A DNA stretch of 64,000 bases from assembly GCA_032622095.1 (NCBI GenBank), contig CP136065.1, positions 38,870,503 to 38,934,502 of the forward strand, read 5' to 3'. Source of the DNA: Siphonodentalium dalli (taxonomy: Eukaryota; Mollusca; Scaphopoda; Gadilida; Siphonodentaliidae). Of this stretch, positions 24,697 to 37,752 are shown piece after piece; position 1 is the stretch's first letter; every line of letters begins with the position of its first letter. Position numbers and translations under genes: made by a program. Below the pieces are notes generated by a model. The model had not been told where the DNA came from and did no database searches. It saw only the letters and a list, made by a program, of their open reading frames with translations.

Positions 24697-25039
24697 AGTG
24701 TACAAGAAGCTTTCATATCCATACAATAATGTTGCAACGAAAGTGCAAATTGCAGGGCAGTTAAGCGCTTCTGTAGTCTCATCAATCATTGCCGAGCCAG
24801 GTGAATTATTTACGTGCAGCATAAATCCCCCATCAGAAGATTACCGTTCTTTGTTATCATTAGCAAAATTCAAAACTGTTCCCGAAACAGTTAATTTGAA
24901 AATAAAATTCAACAGGTGGAATGATATCAAAATAACCGTCGATGGAGATTTTGGCGGGAAGATGAAGACATATGTTCAGAATGTCTCGCTTACCACCTTG
25001 CCTGTAACAACCAGCCACGACACTCTTCTTTCTTTTTGA
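24697..25039 (+). CDS. Unidentified exon-like ORF, 113 codons
   Basis: An open frame of 113 residues ends with TGA after HDTLLSF. It is preceded by a pyrimidine-rich CGCTTTCACCTTTAG that would serve as a splice acceptor just before the first codons. Composition looks protein-like rather than random: alternating hydrophobic and polar residues, NRWNDIKITVDGDFGG, two cysteines, no low complexity. That suggests a beta-rich extracellular fold, but I recognise no family. No partner exon is identifiable nearby, and a dispersed repeat end lies directly upstream, so it could be an exon stranded in a repeat, a pseudogene fragment or chance. The conceptual start Met is not necessarily a true start. Confidence 0.3.
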
Positions 25040-27044
25040 CCATATGGTTATTAATTCTGCCTAATTAGATCGAATGACTGACATGACGAAAGTCCCGAAT
25101 AGCATATATCGCGTATACAAAAGCGGGCCGCTAAACACCTAGCCTCCAGCTATCGATAAGTGATCGTCGTATTTTGTAATAGGGTCCTTGTAATTATTTG
25201 CCGAGAATTGACAGGTAAATCGTTTTACCGGTCGAGATTTTCTCGAAACTTTGTGTATTATACACCCTCGGGTTTGAAACTGAATATTTTTTTAATTTTC
25301 TCCCATATTGTGAGATGGGAGGTTTTGGGAAAATAACCAACAATTTTAAGACCTATATGTTATATAGAGGATCTTTAATGAGTCTCAATTATATACGATA
25401 TATATTAACCGAGTGCACTAAATTCGAACCGAGACAAGCTTTAGCGAGGCTTGAACCGAATTTAGTGGACGAGCTAAATCCACTTCGTATACGAGAATTG
25501 CGACGAATTTGAGATAATTTTTTTATCAAATTATCACATTTTAGCAAGGGAAAACTGTCTCGAAACGGCTAGGGTAAAAATAATAATATTGATGTCACCA
25601 CCAAATAAGAAGTAAAGACAACTTCAAGAAAAAATATAGTTCAATTTTAAATGTGTCTTTTCATGTTGACAAAATTGTTCAACCACACGTATCACACATG
25701 CATGTGTATCTCAAGTCAACACTAAATAAGTCAACACCAAATGAATATCATAATTATATTTTTAAAAACATAATAATAACACTGGTTGATAGCAAAGGCG
25801 CCAAGCTCTTATGTCACTGTGTGTGCCGATAATACACGTGTCTCTTACTAAAAATATGAGGCCGGGTTTACGTGATAATTATGTGATAAAATGTTGTTTC
25901 CTTCGATTTATTTGGTCTTTGATACTTAAGTATATACGTGTGAGCATCGATGTCTGTAGTAATTAAGAAATATATGCTGATGTGCTTGCGTTACATGCAG
26001 TATGAATGCACGTTGATCTGACATTTTTAATGGGACGCGAAAACTTGTCTCACCCAGCAGCCGGTCCAACATGCTCAACAGTTGGACATTTCATGCCTGG
26101 CACAACATTATATAGTTGGACATTTCAGAACAAAGGTGGGTTGAATTTTTCTGATATGTTGCTATTCCAACCAGTATATAGTATGAAAGTTGTGTTATAG
26201 ACCAACAATCGAATATGTTTTACTTTCTGCCATGTTGTTTGTACTGCAATGGCCATCAGTTGAACATTTCCAACAATCGACATTGGCAACAGTAATTGGA
26301 AGGTATGTATTTTACATGGTCACACCAATCATTGATAGCATTAGTCGCCTGCGCACGATCGGGCAATTTCAACAGGCGAGACAAGTGAGCAGTTATAAGC
26401 CATTATCAAACTAAATATTAAGACAGACAATACCGGTTCGTTGAGATGCCACGGCTAGTTTCAGAGCGAGCTCATGTGATAACATTCAATTCATGATAGC
26501 CTAGCTTTATGATACTTACCCGAAATTTGAGATTCTTTGGTTCTTTGGCTCGAGTCTTCTCTCTCAGACTCTCTGGCTCTATTAGTGGCTCGGATTAGTT
26601 TTTTTTTTATTTTGTCGCTAAATGTCCATGTGCGCAACTACAGATGGAATGCTGGCGTCAAGAAATAGTCAACTTCTTCCTTTCATCGTTGATTTGTGCA
26701 AATACAACGTTCTAGAAATATCGGTCCCACGCGTACGATGTGTTTTGTATCCACATGTTTTGCAAACTACCGCATGTTGATTTCTTCTTATAGCGTTCGC
26801 ATAAAGTGGCATCCGTATAATGCACGTAACAATCACCTATCACCAAACATAAATTACGCACATGTGTCACATGGTCACATGTGTCAATGATAATATTACC
26901 GTGGCGTGATTACTGAACGCACCACTTCCATGTGTGTACTATATAACGCGTGCATGTGTGTTACGTGATATAAACATCCAAAAAGTTATAACAAAATTTG
27001 TTTGCATATAGATTTTAATAATTATGAAAGCTGATAAAACCAAT
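25040..27044. other. Gene-free stretch with one small hairpin
   Basis: At 25416-25468 CACTAAATTCG pairs with CGAATTTAGTG, with CAAGC/GCTTG pairing inside. Around 26060-26280 several GTTGGACATTTC and CAACAATCGA motifs repeat at irregular spacing and resemble the interior of family D repeats. Otherwise nothing is recognised. Confidence 0.4.
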
Positions 27045-27244
27045 GTGGCTTTTTGACCAAAATTAGGTGGCGTTTTGACTCAAAAAAAGTGGCGTTTCGT
27101 CCAAAAATGTGGCGTTCTGACCAAATGAAAATGTGGCGTTTTGACAATGTGGCGTTTTGACCGGTTCCCGGTTCAACGAGCTTGCAGTTGGAAATTCCAA
27201 GTTGGACACCCCAACGGAAACCTTATAGCCACGTCCCTGTATAT
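27045..27244 (+). repeat. GTGGCGTTTTGAC short tandem repeats leading into a family D repeat end
   Basis: Six or seven irregular copies of (A)TGTGGCGTTTTGACCAAA run from 27045 to 27160. They lead into CAGTTGGAAATTCCAAGTTG, GACACCCC, and the end CTTATAGCCACGTCCCTG at 27244. The complement of that end, CAGGGACGTGGC, looks like a hAT-type terminus (CA-G-rich start). Confidence 0.6.
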
Positions 27245-28867
27245 CAGTGTACAAAATAGTACTTTTCGAGCTATATTTAATGTAAATGTATCACTTAAAT
27301 AAAAAATTTACATGTTTCCTTTTCGTAGTTCGGGTAAACTGTCCATAGACAAAGCCCACACGTACGATCTTTCGGACCACACATACAGCAATATGTTATG
27401 TTGATTTGTTTCCAAGTAGCTAAATATTACAGTTTGTTTTGATTATGTGAAATGTGCCATACATAATCTTCTGAATTAATAATGCTGATTTGGGATGTAA
27501 AGACATACACGATGGCGTTTAATCTTCTGTACTTCTATATAGGCTCCGGATTGTAAAATAATAATTTTGAGTCGAGGAACCAGTCAGTAGAAGCCGCTGC
27601 CAATAGAAATCGATTTCATTTAAAATGTTCTATAGAGTAAACATTTGGATCAATACGTGTTTCTTTTAAGATATTTATGTTTTTTGAACGCGATATATAT
27701 GCCTGTCTGTTTTGATGGAAATATCATTAATCGCTTCAACTCGAATGTGTGACACTCCTAGACTCGTCCCTGGCTCATATGTGAAACACTACGGCGCTAT
27801 TGCTCTGTGACGTGCCCTCCCATAAGAGACCAGTACGGACTATCGCCATCTTTAAGTAGATGACGTCCATGATTTGCGTCATCGATCCAAATATAACGAC
27901 GGAGAGACAACAACAACACTGGGATACCCATCAAAACACAATACGTTGCCTCGTGTGTTCTGCGAAAATAGTTTACATATTTAAAATATCTATCCATAAA
28001 TACTAAGTAGGATATCAAAATAATATGTTTTGATAATTTGTTCCCGCCAGAGATCGGCAGAATCTAGTCAAATGTGGGTCTTTGAACACAACACACAAAT
28101 CACTTCAGCCAATCAGCTTGCACTGTTCTATTTTAGTCCCGGTAAAAATGGCGATAGTCCGTACCGGTCTATACTAACGACGTCCAAAGCAGAGCGATGG
28201 CAATGTTTATAGTCCGGGGACCAGTCAATGACACCCCCTGTTTGTCGTATATTTGGATGACATCAATACAAACATGTGGTGACCGCGGTTGATTAACTGT
28301 TTATTGAGAGTTTGATACAGACAGAAAGAAGGTATTACCGTGTCGAGGAAACTAAATTACATACATGTATCACTTTCGAAATATCACTGCTAACCGCCTG
28401 GTATAGATATTTGTTAATCGGGTTTCCCTTTGTATAGTCTGTAAGTCGGCACAGGTAACGGATAATCCACTTTCGAATATGACTAGTTCACATCACATAA
28501 TTTAAAAACTATGCATGGTGTATCCTAATGAGTTTAATAATAAAAACATGGTTGTTTCAAGTGTATGGGTAAATATCGGTGACAAGAAACAAACATGTGA
28601 ACTAAAACCGGGCATCTGCACAATGCTCTGTTAAGCTATGCCCACAAAGCAATTTTCATGATCTCGAGATGGCCATCTCTTTTACACATTTGCACGCTCT
28701 TCCAAAATTTGGAATAACAGAATATGAGTCTTCGAGTCTTCTATATATCAATTGTTAGGGCGATATGATTGTCATAAGTTACTCCATTACTGATTTACAA
28801 GGCACGTGAGGAATATATCCCACTAGGAATTTTAAAAAATGTTTGGCATTTCGAACTTATAATTATT
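27245..28867. other. Gene-free stretch, weak inverted repeat only
   Basis: GACCAGTACGGACTATCGCC at 27830 is mirrored by GGCGATAGTCCGTACCGGTC at 28150, about 340 bp apart. This could be a degraded inverted-repeat element. No gene is supported. Confidence 0.4.
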
Positions 28868-28871
28868 TTAA

Positions 28872-29345
28872 CCCTTTCAGTGCCAGGTCCGATTTTTGTA
28901 TCAACCCATATACCCTGTGCCAATGCATTCTCTTATATATGCGAGTCGACCATAAGTCGCCTCGCATATATAAGAGAATGCATTGGCCTAACAATTTTCA
29001 TCATTTGTTATTATTTTTTACAATTTTTTACAATTTTAATAATTTTTTCTTATATTCTTTAACAGACTTATTTTGTAGGTTTAGTGCCAGTGAATCTTAC
29101 GTTTTTCATGGGCATCAAAATTATTACTATGAATATTTGGTGATAGTTTTGAGTTATAACATGCCCCTAAGGTTTTATCCAGTTTGTTTTTAAATTCGCT
29201 ATAGCATGCTTAAGCTTACCCAAAAAAAAAATTTACCCAAAAACAATCTAAAAAAACTAATTTATTTTTATTTTTATTTTTTTTAGGGCCGATTTTAAAG
29301 ACCGTAAATTAGGGCCGATGAGATCGGCCCCTGGCACTGAAAGGG
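28872..29345 (+). mobile_element. piggyBac-like MITE, family B
   Basis: 474 bp flanked by TTAA at 28868-28871 and 29346-29349. The ends CCCTTTCAGTGCCAGG and CCTGGCACTGAAAGGG are perfect complements and differ from family A after CCCTTT. One 69-bp hairpin module (28919-28987) sits near the left end after CCCTGT, as in family A. The rest is T-rich filler with a second inner repeat pair (GGCCGAT). Non-coding. Confidence 0.9.
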
Positions 29346-29349
29346 TTAA

Positions 29350-29913
29350 CTGTCGTTCACAGCCAAGCACATTACTTTAGATTACATGTAATATTATCAT
29401 AGAAATTACCAACGCCTAATATAAACGCACCTGTAGTATCTAGATGTCATGTCCGGTGCTGACAAATGTCGCCTGTGCAAAGAGACATCACACAAATGAA
29501 TGACGTTACAGAGAACAGCAAACAACCACATAAGTCACTAACGGTATATATTGTTGGTTCATATCAGCCGAATCGCTCTCCAGTGTTCAACCCGAGGCGA
29601 CTAACACATCATACAATGTCTCTGCAAACACTGAAATATCGTAAACTAAAATATACCATTTGGAATAATATGAACATTATAATAGGCGTAATATTGCTTT
29701 CAGGTAACACTTTATACTAACGCATGCATACCCGCGGCATGCAAGTTGATTCAATATCAAGATGAACCGTTTCATTTACTCGGATAATGTGCATGAGGAA
29801 CGGAAGTGGGGACTATCGTATACCATACATTGTCGCACCAGATTTAGAGTGTGAAAAGGACATCTCAGAGTCACCATATATATGTATTGTCTAATTTGCT
29901 CGAAGTGGTGCAT
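29350..29913. other. Spacer, nothing recognised
   Basis: Contains an 84-codon frame (29466-29720 plus) without a recognisable domain. Confidence 0.4.
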
Positions 29914-30210
29914 CTATTGATTGTTATATAGATAATATGTATCCCCTGAGTATCGAACAATGGGAGACTTTCTGTTAATGAAACAAAAGTTTCGCATGGA
30001 ATTGACATCATGGCACTCGTGAGAACAATCAGTATATATATCAAACATATAGGTCGTGTGTCTAGACAAATCAGTAAATGTTAGAAAACATATTTCATAA
30101 TATGTCCAAGCATTGTCCCGCGGGACTTCAAGTGAATAGTGCGATACAATTTTACTGGTACAATTATCTGATTGGAATTCAATTAAAAATTGGAGGACCC
30201 AATCCTCCAC
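29914..30210 (-). CDS. Unidentified ORF overlapping a three-copy dispersed sequence
   Basis: A 98-codon minus-strand frame. Its C-terminal part reads SHECHDVNSMRNFCF and YSGDTYYLYNN. The plus-strand frame at 62291-62575 contains the related SHKCHDVNFLRNYF and YPGETYYQQDN, and 59125-59235 carries the same DNA with the frame broken. Two of three copies therefore keep a similar peptide with conserved Cys, His and Tyr positions. That suggests either exon copies of a multigene family or an element with past coding capacity. No family is recognised and no splice partners are assigned. Confidence 0.3.
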   Translation of the reverse strand: MEDWVLQFLIEFQSDNCTSKIVSHYSLEVPRDNAWTYYEICFLTFTDLSRHTTYMFDIYTDCSHECHDVNSMRNFCFINRKSPIVRYSGDTYYLYNNQ

Positions 30211-32132
30211 CTGCGAGCCAGGTACAAATCATGTCTTTATATATCTAGTCCAGCTTGTAATTGCCGCATGTATAGGAGCTCAATCACTAAAATTCTTGGA
30301 GTCCCGTACATGTATTTATTATATGCTAAGCTCTCGAGTAGTAGTATTTTTGGCATAAGATACAAATCGTTATTCGTCTCGTGAGATATAGATATATCAC
30401 TCGTATACATCCGCGCTAAAATTAAAAGTGTTTTGGTACTAGACGAGTTAACATCGATTCGCCACATTGAGTGTTCCGGTTGAAAAATTGTAATCAATTA
30501 ATTTTGTTTGTTAAACATACTATGATGTTAGCCCTTTTATACCTCAACCAATCTGTCTGAAAATGGAACTAGCTCATTACCATGGCTGTGCTTGCATGGA
30601 TATACAAATTTGCACTTTTTACTTCTCTTTCGTGTTGAGCCATGATGGGCCAACTGAGCTGAGCATATAATAAACCGAACATCTACACTTCGTGGAAATT
30701 ATTTTTTTCATCATCACTCATGAGATAATTCCCATATCCAACCAAAAAGTGTAGATATCCTCTATAAATTACTATAGAACGCGTATACATGGACATGCAT
30801 GCTTGAGATCTAAACTTAAATTAGTAAAATTCTAAGTCAAAGGTTTACATTTGGCAGCGACAACTTGAACAAGCGTATAAGTGAGATAGCACAACCATGC
30901 ATTTATTCCAACCTAATGCCAATTCCTGTAAATCCTATATATCGTGAAACCATATGCATATCCCTATCCACATCCATACATCCGTATATATCCACATCTG
31001 CAGCCTATAGCCATCACTAACTTATATTAGCAGTTGAACGCCGTGAGAGAGGGGCTCGGCTCTTTAAAATGTGTTCTTCGGAAACAAAAACAATAACGCT
31101 CTTTAACAAACCTCTCTTAATTTCCGAATATCTCCGTTGTTTAGTCAATATAAACTACGTCTTTAAAAGCACTTCTTCGAGAAGAAAAAAACCGCTCTTA
31201 AATATTTTTTTATTTTCTGAATATCTCACTTGTTTGGTCAATATAATCATCCTGTATACCTGTTGTGAAATCAGTTTTAAAGTTTATATAGCGTAATGGT
31301 GGGCTCGATGGGTGTATGGGGCGCACAATTGAGTATCTAAAAAGATAACTGGTATATAGATGGTAAAAACTAACCGTCATTATGTAAACCTGATAATGCT
31401 ATGCGGATATGCATGGTGGCATGCATGGCACCCCTGTATAAACCGATATCACGGACACGGAGGATATCAAAGACAACGGAGTGAATGGGGATAAATTCCC
31501 ACACAGATAATGTGAACAAATGCACGATTAAATGAATTCCCGAATGAACGAATTGGGATGACGGTTATATGGATGTGTTGGTTTGGTTTGGTTTGGTATA
31601 TATATACATATACAAAAACAATAGAACATGAGAACGATAACATAACATATATACATGTACAGCACTTAACGTGTGTGCAAAACAAAGCAAATGTAGATGG
31701 AAACAGATCGGCCTGGCACACAAACAGCAGCACACAAAAATACAGCACACAAAGAGACAGCACAAGCTACAGACAGAGTTTGGGTAAAGATAGAATGAAA
31801 TGAGTTCAGTTAGGAGCGAGTGGGGAGAAACACAGAGGGGTTAATTAAAGCCAGATAAAACCCTAAATGTACGGAGAGACAACATGAAGTCTTTAAGAAC
31901 TAAATTTAGATTTGTGAAGTTTTGTTTATCTTAGGTTAAGTGAACATTTAGCTCTTCATTGTGGACAACTCTATGTTTGGTCATGCACGGCGCTATACAG
32001 CTTAACGGTGAGGTGGTACGCCACGCAGAGGGGACATATTCACCGGAAACCACACCACTGCAGAGAAACCTCGGGTTTAGAACCACTTTCACTAGCACTG
32101 GGCGAATAATGGCGGCTGTATATGTAAATTCA
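30211..32132. other. Gene-free stretch with a minor tandem duplication
   Basis: At about 31090-31255 a ~97 bp block is duplicated imperfectly; GAATATCTC followed by TTGTTTAGTCAATATAA recurs as GAATATCTC, TTGTTTGGTCAATATAA. A short GGTTT repeat lies at 31580. No gene is supported. Confidence 0.45.
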
Positions 32133-32417
32133 TTGGGTTTTGGTAAAAAGTCACCCATTTAAAAAAAACAGACAAAACGTCACCCAGGTTCGTTGAAACT
32201 GACAAAAAGATACGCAGGTTGAATCATTAAATTGAAATAGATATTGCTCATATCAATCACGATTGTCTCAAATTGAATGATCCAAACGATAAACATTCAA
32301 ATCACATGAATTTCAGACAAGACTTGATTCAACGTATGTGTCTTTTTTATCCGTTGCGGCGAACCTGGGTGACATTTTGTCTGGTTTAGAAACCTGGGTG
32401 ACCTTTCACCCAATACA
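32133..32417. mobile_element. MITE-like element with ~85 bp inverted ends
   Basis: The left arm contains AAAAAGTCACCC, CAGACAAAACGTCACCCAGG, TTCG and GACAAAAAGATACGCAGGTT. The right arm contains their complements in mirror order: CCTGGGTGACCTTTCACCC, CCTGGGTGACATTTTGTCTG, CGAACC. About 285 bp in total and non-coding. Superfamily unassigned. Confidence 0.7.
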
Positions 32418-35219
32418 ATATATGGTGCTTTACTGACGATATATATGCAGGGACGCGGCGATATTTCAAATGTTGGAACGTTCATATACTAACACAATAT
32501 CAATTGAAAATTTCAGACCAAATCTATAATAGGTTGAAATTGTTCTGATATATATAGATTGATTCTACCATGCATGCAGTAATATTTTAGTCTGCAATTT
32601 ATTGCTCTTTGACCAAAAGTCGAACATTTGCTTACTTTCGGCAATATTGTTGGACTGTCGCAAACTGCATGGCATTTGGAAAATGCATACATATTAATAG
32701 CATAATTTGTGTTTGTGTATATTCATCCATGTGAGAATTTGGCAGTAACCACATGTACCACTTTAAAATAGGAAGTTGGTGGATATCAAAATCAAGTATA
32801 TGAATTTTTTCCCCATCAAATCGCTGGCTAAACTTGTGGTGTTATATATATTTAGAACTATAATGACAAACTGCATGAAAAGGCCATTATTTCCAGGGCT
32901 ATATATAGCGAAAGTTGTTTGAATCCTGATTTACCTGGATTGTTCTTCCTGCATGGCAAAGCGGGGAGGTTATCCACGGATTCATAAACATACATGTATA
33001 AGATTGCATGTAAATTGCTTACCAGCGGACGGTGGTATATCTCATAAATGTGTGTCGGTTTTTACAGAAAAATGCTGCCCGTTTGTAATCGGATGGCGAT
33101 TATTTTTTTTCATTCGTCCTAACACTACATCACAAGTTGTGGGTAATTTGCTGTGAACAAATTATTCATATACTTCATATTTGACATTGTGTGTATTTTC
33201 ACCTATATAGTCACCACACCCAATATACCTTAAACCTGTCGCTTGGTCTCAACAGAGACAAAGAACAGGTTCTCAGTTTCGAATGCACAACGCAAAATAT
33301 TCGATGGAATGGCGAAAACTCATATTTGTTCAAGGCACCTGGTAGAGTTTTTGAAAACTGTGAAAAAGACAGAGCGATGTAACATCATTTTCTATTGTTG
33401 CTCAAACACATTGTCTAACACTGCAAACACAGTCTGTTGACAGAATTGCGAAAGGCCAACAACCAATCTACTGAAAATCGGTGTATAAAGATAACACCTC
33501 GATGCATCAAAATTGGTGTCAGATTCATATTTACCCCTCGGAGAAATCATCTGTGTCTATCACATTTCGATTACTTACAATTTAAACAATCATATTTGTT
33601 CATCATCCCGATACAATGGAAGCTTCCTATATCGGGAAAACCATATACCCATCGCGTTCACCCCGCAGGTCAATTCGACATATTATGTGACGCTTTATCC
33701 GAATAGTTTTGTAATAATGGACATTTCGTATCATCAGTTTTCCAAGAACTGAATTTGTTCACCTGTGGCAGCTGATAGCATTGTATACATCCGGTATATA
33801 TAGGTTGAACAATAAAGTTTCAGATTCACACTATCTCGGGCTTCATTCGTCACACATGTTTCATAATAGTACCGCGCTCAACAGCATGTTCATCTATTAC
33901 ACATGGGTTTACATTCCCAAAAAACAATCCACGGCAAGTAGATTTTACTAAATATTCCTTGAAAATACGCTATAGTGAAATCGGACATCATGAAATACCC
34001 CCTCCCCTGACCCCCCCCCCCCCCCCCCCCCCATGAGAATAACATGTCCTATCCGTGCAAAACTCGCCGGATAGTATGCCTTTCCCCATCGACGCGGAAT
34101 ACAAAGAGGGGACAGGACTAGTAGCTATATATGGGGATATACATCTCCCGCAGCGAACTTATATAATGTTCAAGACTGCATGTATGCATTCGATCAAAGT
34201 ATTGGGGGAAATGTTCCAATCGTAGCTGGATAAAAGCTGTTGATAAGCCTCAAGGAACGCTCAAAATGGATTGTTTTCGTACGGGTATATTATTTGTTCC
34301 GCTTAATACGAATATACTGGGTTGGGTTTTTAGATTTTGTTGTGGACCAATACCATAAAAAGCTATTATACACGGACCTGATATAAAAATATATGTTTTC
34401 TTTACCGGTGATTGTTTTATGTTGTTTTATGTTGCGTGCGATGTTTGACGATTTCCAATCTAAACTTTGCAATTCTTATGGGAATTGCTAACTGTGAGCT
34501 GGAGATGGTGATTTTGGCGCATTAGAATCATTATGATTGACGAATATAGCATGAATGTCAAAGATGGTTGGGTCCATTGGGTTTTATAGTCGTTTCAGCC
34601 ATTATATGACATATTACGTCGTCATTGTCAGTTTTGCACATGAACATTTGCATAATTACGCCTATATCCAGATATATCCATTTATTTTGACACATGATCC
34701 CCTCCCTATAAAGATGGGAATGCACAGAACAGCTTTGTTGAATGACTTGGATTGAAGTCCGTGGAATTAAGCAAACGCGTTCTATAATGCCAATAAACTG
34801 TGTTGGTGCCATGGATAAGTAGTTGCATATTATTCCCATTATTTTATTTTGGGAAATTGAGTTAATAATTTCAATGATCAAGCTGTTAGCACGTTCACCT
34901 TCAAAAACTTTCCCAAAATTAATCATTGGGAATACATGCATGTGAGGCTAGTTTCTCTGTTGTTTGCTTATATATTGTCATATACCATTTCAAAATGAAG
35001 AACACACCAATGAACACTTGTACGACTGAATTGGAAAATTCTTTCAAGGGTGAGTGCATGGGTTCAAATGAAGACAATATCATAATAGTAGTGGAATGGT
35101 GAACCAATATTTTAAAATTATGTCTAAAATGAATGTAAACCGGGAGAGGGGTTAAGTACGTTTTTGTGTCTTGTCCCCAATCCATTTTGTATGCATGCTT
35201 CATTAGAAATAAAATATGT
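32418..35219. other. Gene-free stretch
   Basis: CAGGGACGCGGC at 32449 may start a degraded family D repeat. A homopolymer C tract lies at 34009-34032. Two overlapping minus-strand frames of 127 (34558-34941) and 123 codons (34919-35290) are the longest outside ovo and the repeats. They show no domain and no splice evidence, so I leave them uncalled. Confidence 0.45.
34009..34032 (+). repeat. Poly-C homopolymer tract
   Basis: An uninterrupted run of more than twenty C residues follows CCCTCCCCTGA. Its length is likely polymorphic or assembly-sensitive. Confidence 0.9.
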
Positions 35220-35374
35220 TTAACCTTTTTTATACTAATATGAGACACGGTGCCTAACTCCCGAAATGGAAAAATGGGATAAATACTCATTGACGAGTAG
35301 TTCCCTTATGGAATGCTCAGATAATAAGTTCAACAAACGACATATGGTCGTTTGTTGAACTTATTATCTGAACA
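35220..35374 (+). mobile_element. piggyBac-like MITE, family F, partial copy with hairpin G
   Basis: The left end reads TTAACCTTTTTTATACTAA, a degraded form of the family F terminus CCCTTTCTATACTAA. It is followed by TCATTGACGAGTAGTTCCC as in the other copies, then hairpin G at 35314-35374. No matching right end is recognised. Hairpin G here has a ~28 bp stem (AATAAGTTCAACAAACG core) capped by CGAC-ATATG-GTCG. Confidence 0.65.
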
Positions 35375-35494
35375 ATAATCTCACCAATGAATATGAACCA
35401 TTCTGCTCTTGCATTATATTTTCGCATGGTTGTCGTATGCTTTTATTGCATGAACACCATTCCAAATGAATAATATATCATTCCAATGAATCTA

Positions 35495-35560
35495 TATATA
35501 AAAGAGTAGAATCTATCTGTCTGTCTATCTGTCCGCCTGTCTGTTCGTGATTTTTCTCAC
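35495..35560 (+). repeat. CTGT-rich repeat following TATATATAAAAGAG
   Basis: CTATATATAAAAGAGTAGAA followed by an imperfect CTGT/CTAT tract and then CTGACCCCGATTTCAAC. It looks like the edge of a dispersed element, but the other boundary is not visible. Confidence 0.45.
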
Positions 35561-37752
35561 TGACCCCGATTTCAACTATATTTGGTGTGGTGACTTGGGT
35601 TGCCATGGCGGATGCTATAACGGCGTAAGATTTTCAAAATGTTGATTTTTTAAATCCGTTTTTGTTAAATTTGATAAATAAAAAACAATTTCAAAAATTA
35701 AAATTAAAAAGATATGATTTAAAAAAAAATTGTTTTTAAAAATATAATAACGAATAGCGAAACGCACAAGGGGGATGCCTCGGAATAAAGGCTCTGCTAA
35801 GATATATAACATGTTTGGACGCTGATCATTTTGAAATTCACCTCGACATTCCGACATAAGTTTTTGATAATGTAAAGCGTTCAGAGTTCATGGCACATCA
35901 TCGTGGCAGCCAGATACATTTTAAAGTATCGTAAAGTTGTCGTAAAACACACCACGTATATAGGACGCGTTAAGAAATCGTGGCTACTTTTACTTGTTCA
36001 ACACCATAATAAGTTTTAGTTTGTTGGGATCGTACGTCCATGCAGTTTCTATGCCATACCACGACGTTACCATATTTTATTAGAGGAAAGGTCACCAAGC
36101 TGTTTTATTTTATCGTGAAGTCATTCAAATGCACATAGAAACCACAGGCGCCGGGCACATTAAACGTATCTAATTATACTGGGTCCGCGCCTCCATAAAT
36201 ATGATAACTACAGGACATTGATCTTAACTCTTCGAGTGAAGAATTTCCACATGTCCCTAAAACTAGCCAGAAATTCAATAATAGACATAAAACATAATGG
36301 TAGAGCAATCGTTTTCCTATAACAATTCCATACATTATTTTTAATATTTGAATTACGATGATTGTGTCCATGGTTTTGTCGACATAATCCATGTTCTTAT
36401 AGTATTGTCATCATTGTGCATCGCAGGATCGGATAGTATTGTTCCACCATTTGTTTTGTCAAATGGCGTCAGATTCTTTCATGGTTGAATCATTTTCCAA
36501 AATGAAGGGAATTTTTCAAGGTCTTTTCAAATTATTTTTCGTGTAATGCTGAATTTCTGGCACCGCTGTGGCGATATGTGGAAATCTTTCATTTCGTCGA
36601 GAGTTAGGTACCGTGTCTCATATATAGTGACTATAAAAGTTTGTGTCGGGGACCTATCGTTGAAACCGTTTATCATGGAAATCAGCTGACAAACTAGCCC
36701 TGATACACACGTAATATATACCCTCCGCTTGCTTGGAATCATAACTTTGCACGTACATGATTCGAATCAGCTTCGTCTGCGCGGGGTGGATATGACTGCG
36801 TGGTGCGCTATGTAACTTGCCGACTAAACCACCGGCCCCACCATAAATGGACGTGAATGGTGTCGGGGCCAGGAACCTATACGTCACTAATGTGATATCT
36901 AACCAGTCTGGCCAAGCTGAACAACCCTACAATATGGACATACTATATATCCCCAACCCCTCCCTATGGATACACCACTCCTCAGGTGGTACCACTCTAT
37001 ATTTTGCCCCCGATTTCAAAATGAAACTTCATTGGAACCACAATCACCCACCCCTAGTAATTTTTATGCGGCTTTACTCTAGATTTCGCCAATTCTGCTA
37101 AAGGAAACCTCATTAGAACCACCATAACACCACGCCAAAATTCCCACTGAAATTACATAGCTACTCCCACCCCTCCCACAACTCGCGCATGCGTCACGTA
37201 TTTTATGTATTACCATATTCTGTATTATATAGCTTCAACATCACAATATTCATGATAACTTTAGCTAATAAAATCGTATCGTATCGTATCGGGAACTCAT
37301 AAAGTTGATGAGCTAGATATTTGTTGCAGACGTTATTGTATACTTACCAATATTTAGTAAATGGTTGAGGGGTTTGATTGTCAAAATCTGGGCACACAAT
37401 CGATACATTTCATTGTAAACATGAGTTTTTAACGATTACAGCAATAGGAATACGAATTGGGAAGTTTACCCCATCAGACAAGGTTTAGATATGACTGTTT
37501 AAAAAAAAAAAAAACCTCTTTGGGTTAGATATGTGATTGGTGATTTAGGTCCTGCCCCGGGGTATGTGAACAGAGATGTATGTAGGTTGAATTAATTTTT
37601 ATAGAATATCAGAGCACTGGAACATTACTATAAAACAAACATATTCGTAACAAACATACTTCATAAATCAATTTGTGCATGTAACATTATTAACATCACA
37701 CAGGAACACAAGGTGCAGACTAGGATGGACATCACAAATATACACAGACAAT
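35561..37752. other. Gene-free stretch, nothing recognised
   Basis: Short ORFs only. A CGTATCGTATCGTATCG microsatellite lies near 37276, and ACCACAATCACCCACCCC-type pyrimidine-rich sequence at 36950-37170. No domain or RNA gene is supported. Confidence 0.45.

Noticed and set aside
26006-26414. Repeated TTGGACATTTC / TTGAACATTTC motifs as a tandem array
   Set aside because: Spacing is irregular and no unit can be defined; probably interior of a degraded family D repeat.
34558-35290. Adjacent 127- and 123-codon minus-strand ORFs
   Set aside because: AT-rich, overlapping in different frames, no motif or splice evidence; length is plausible by chance in 64 kb.
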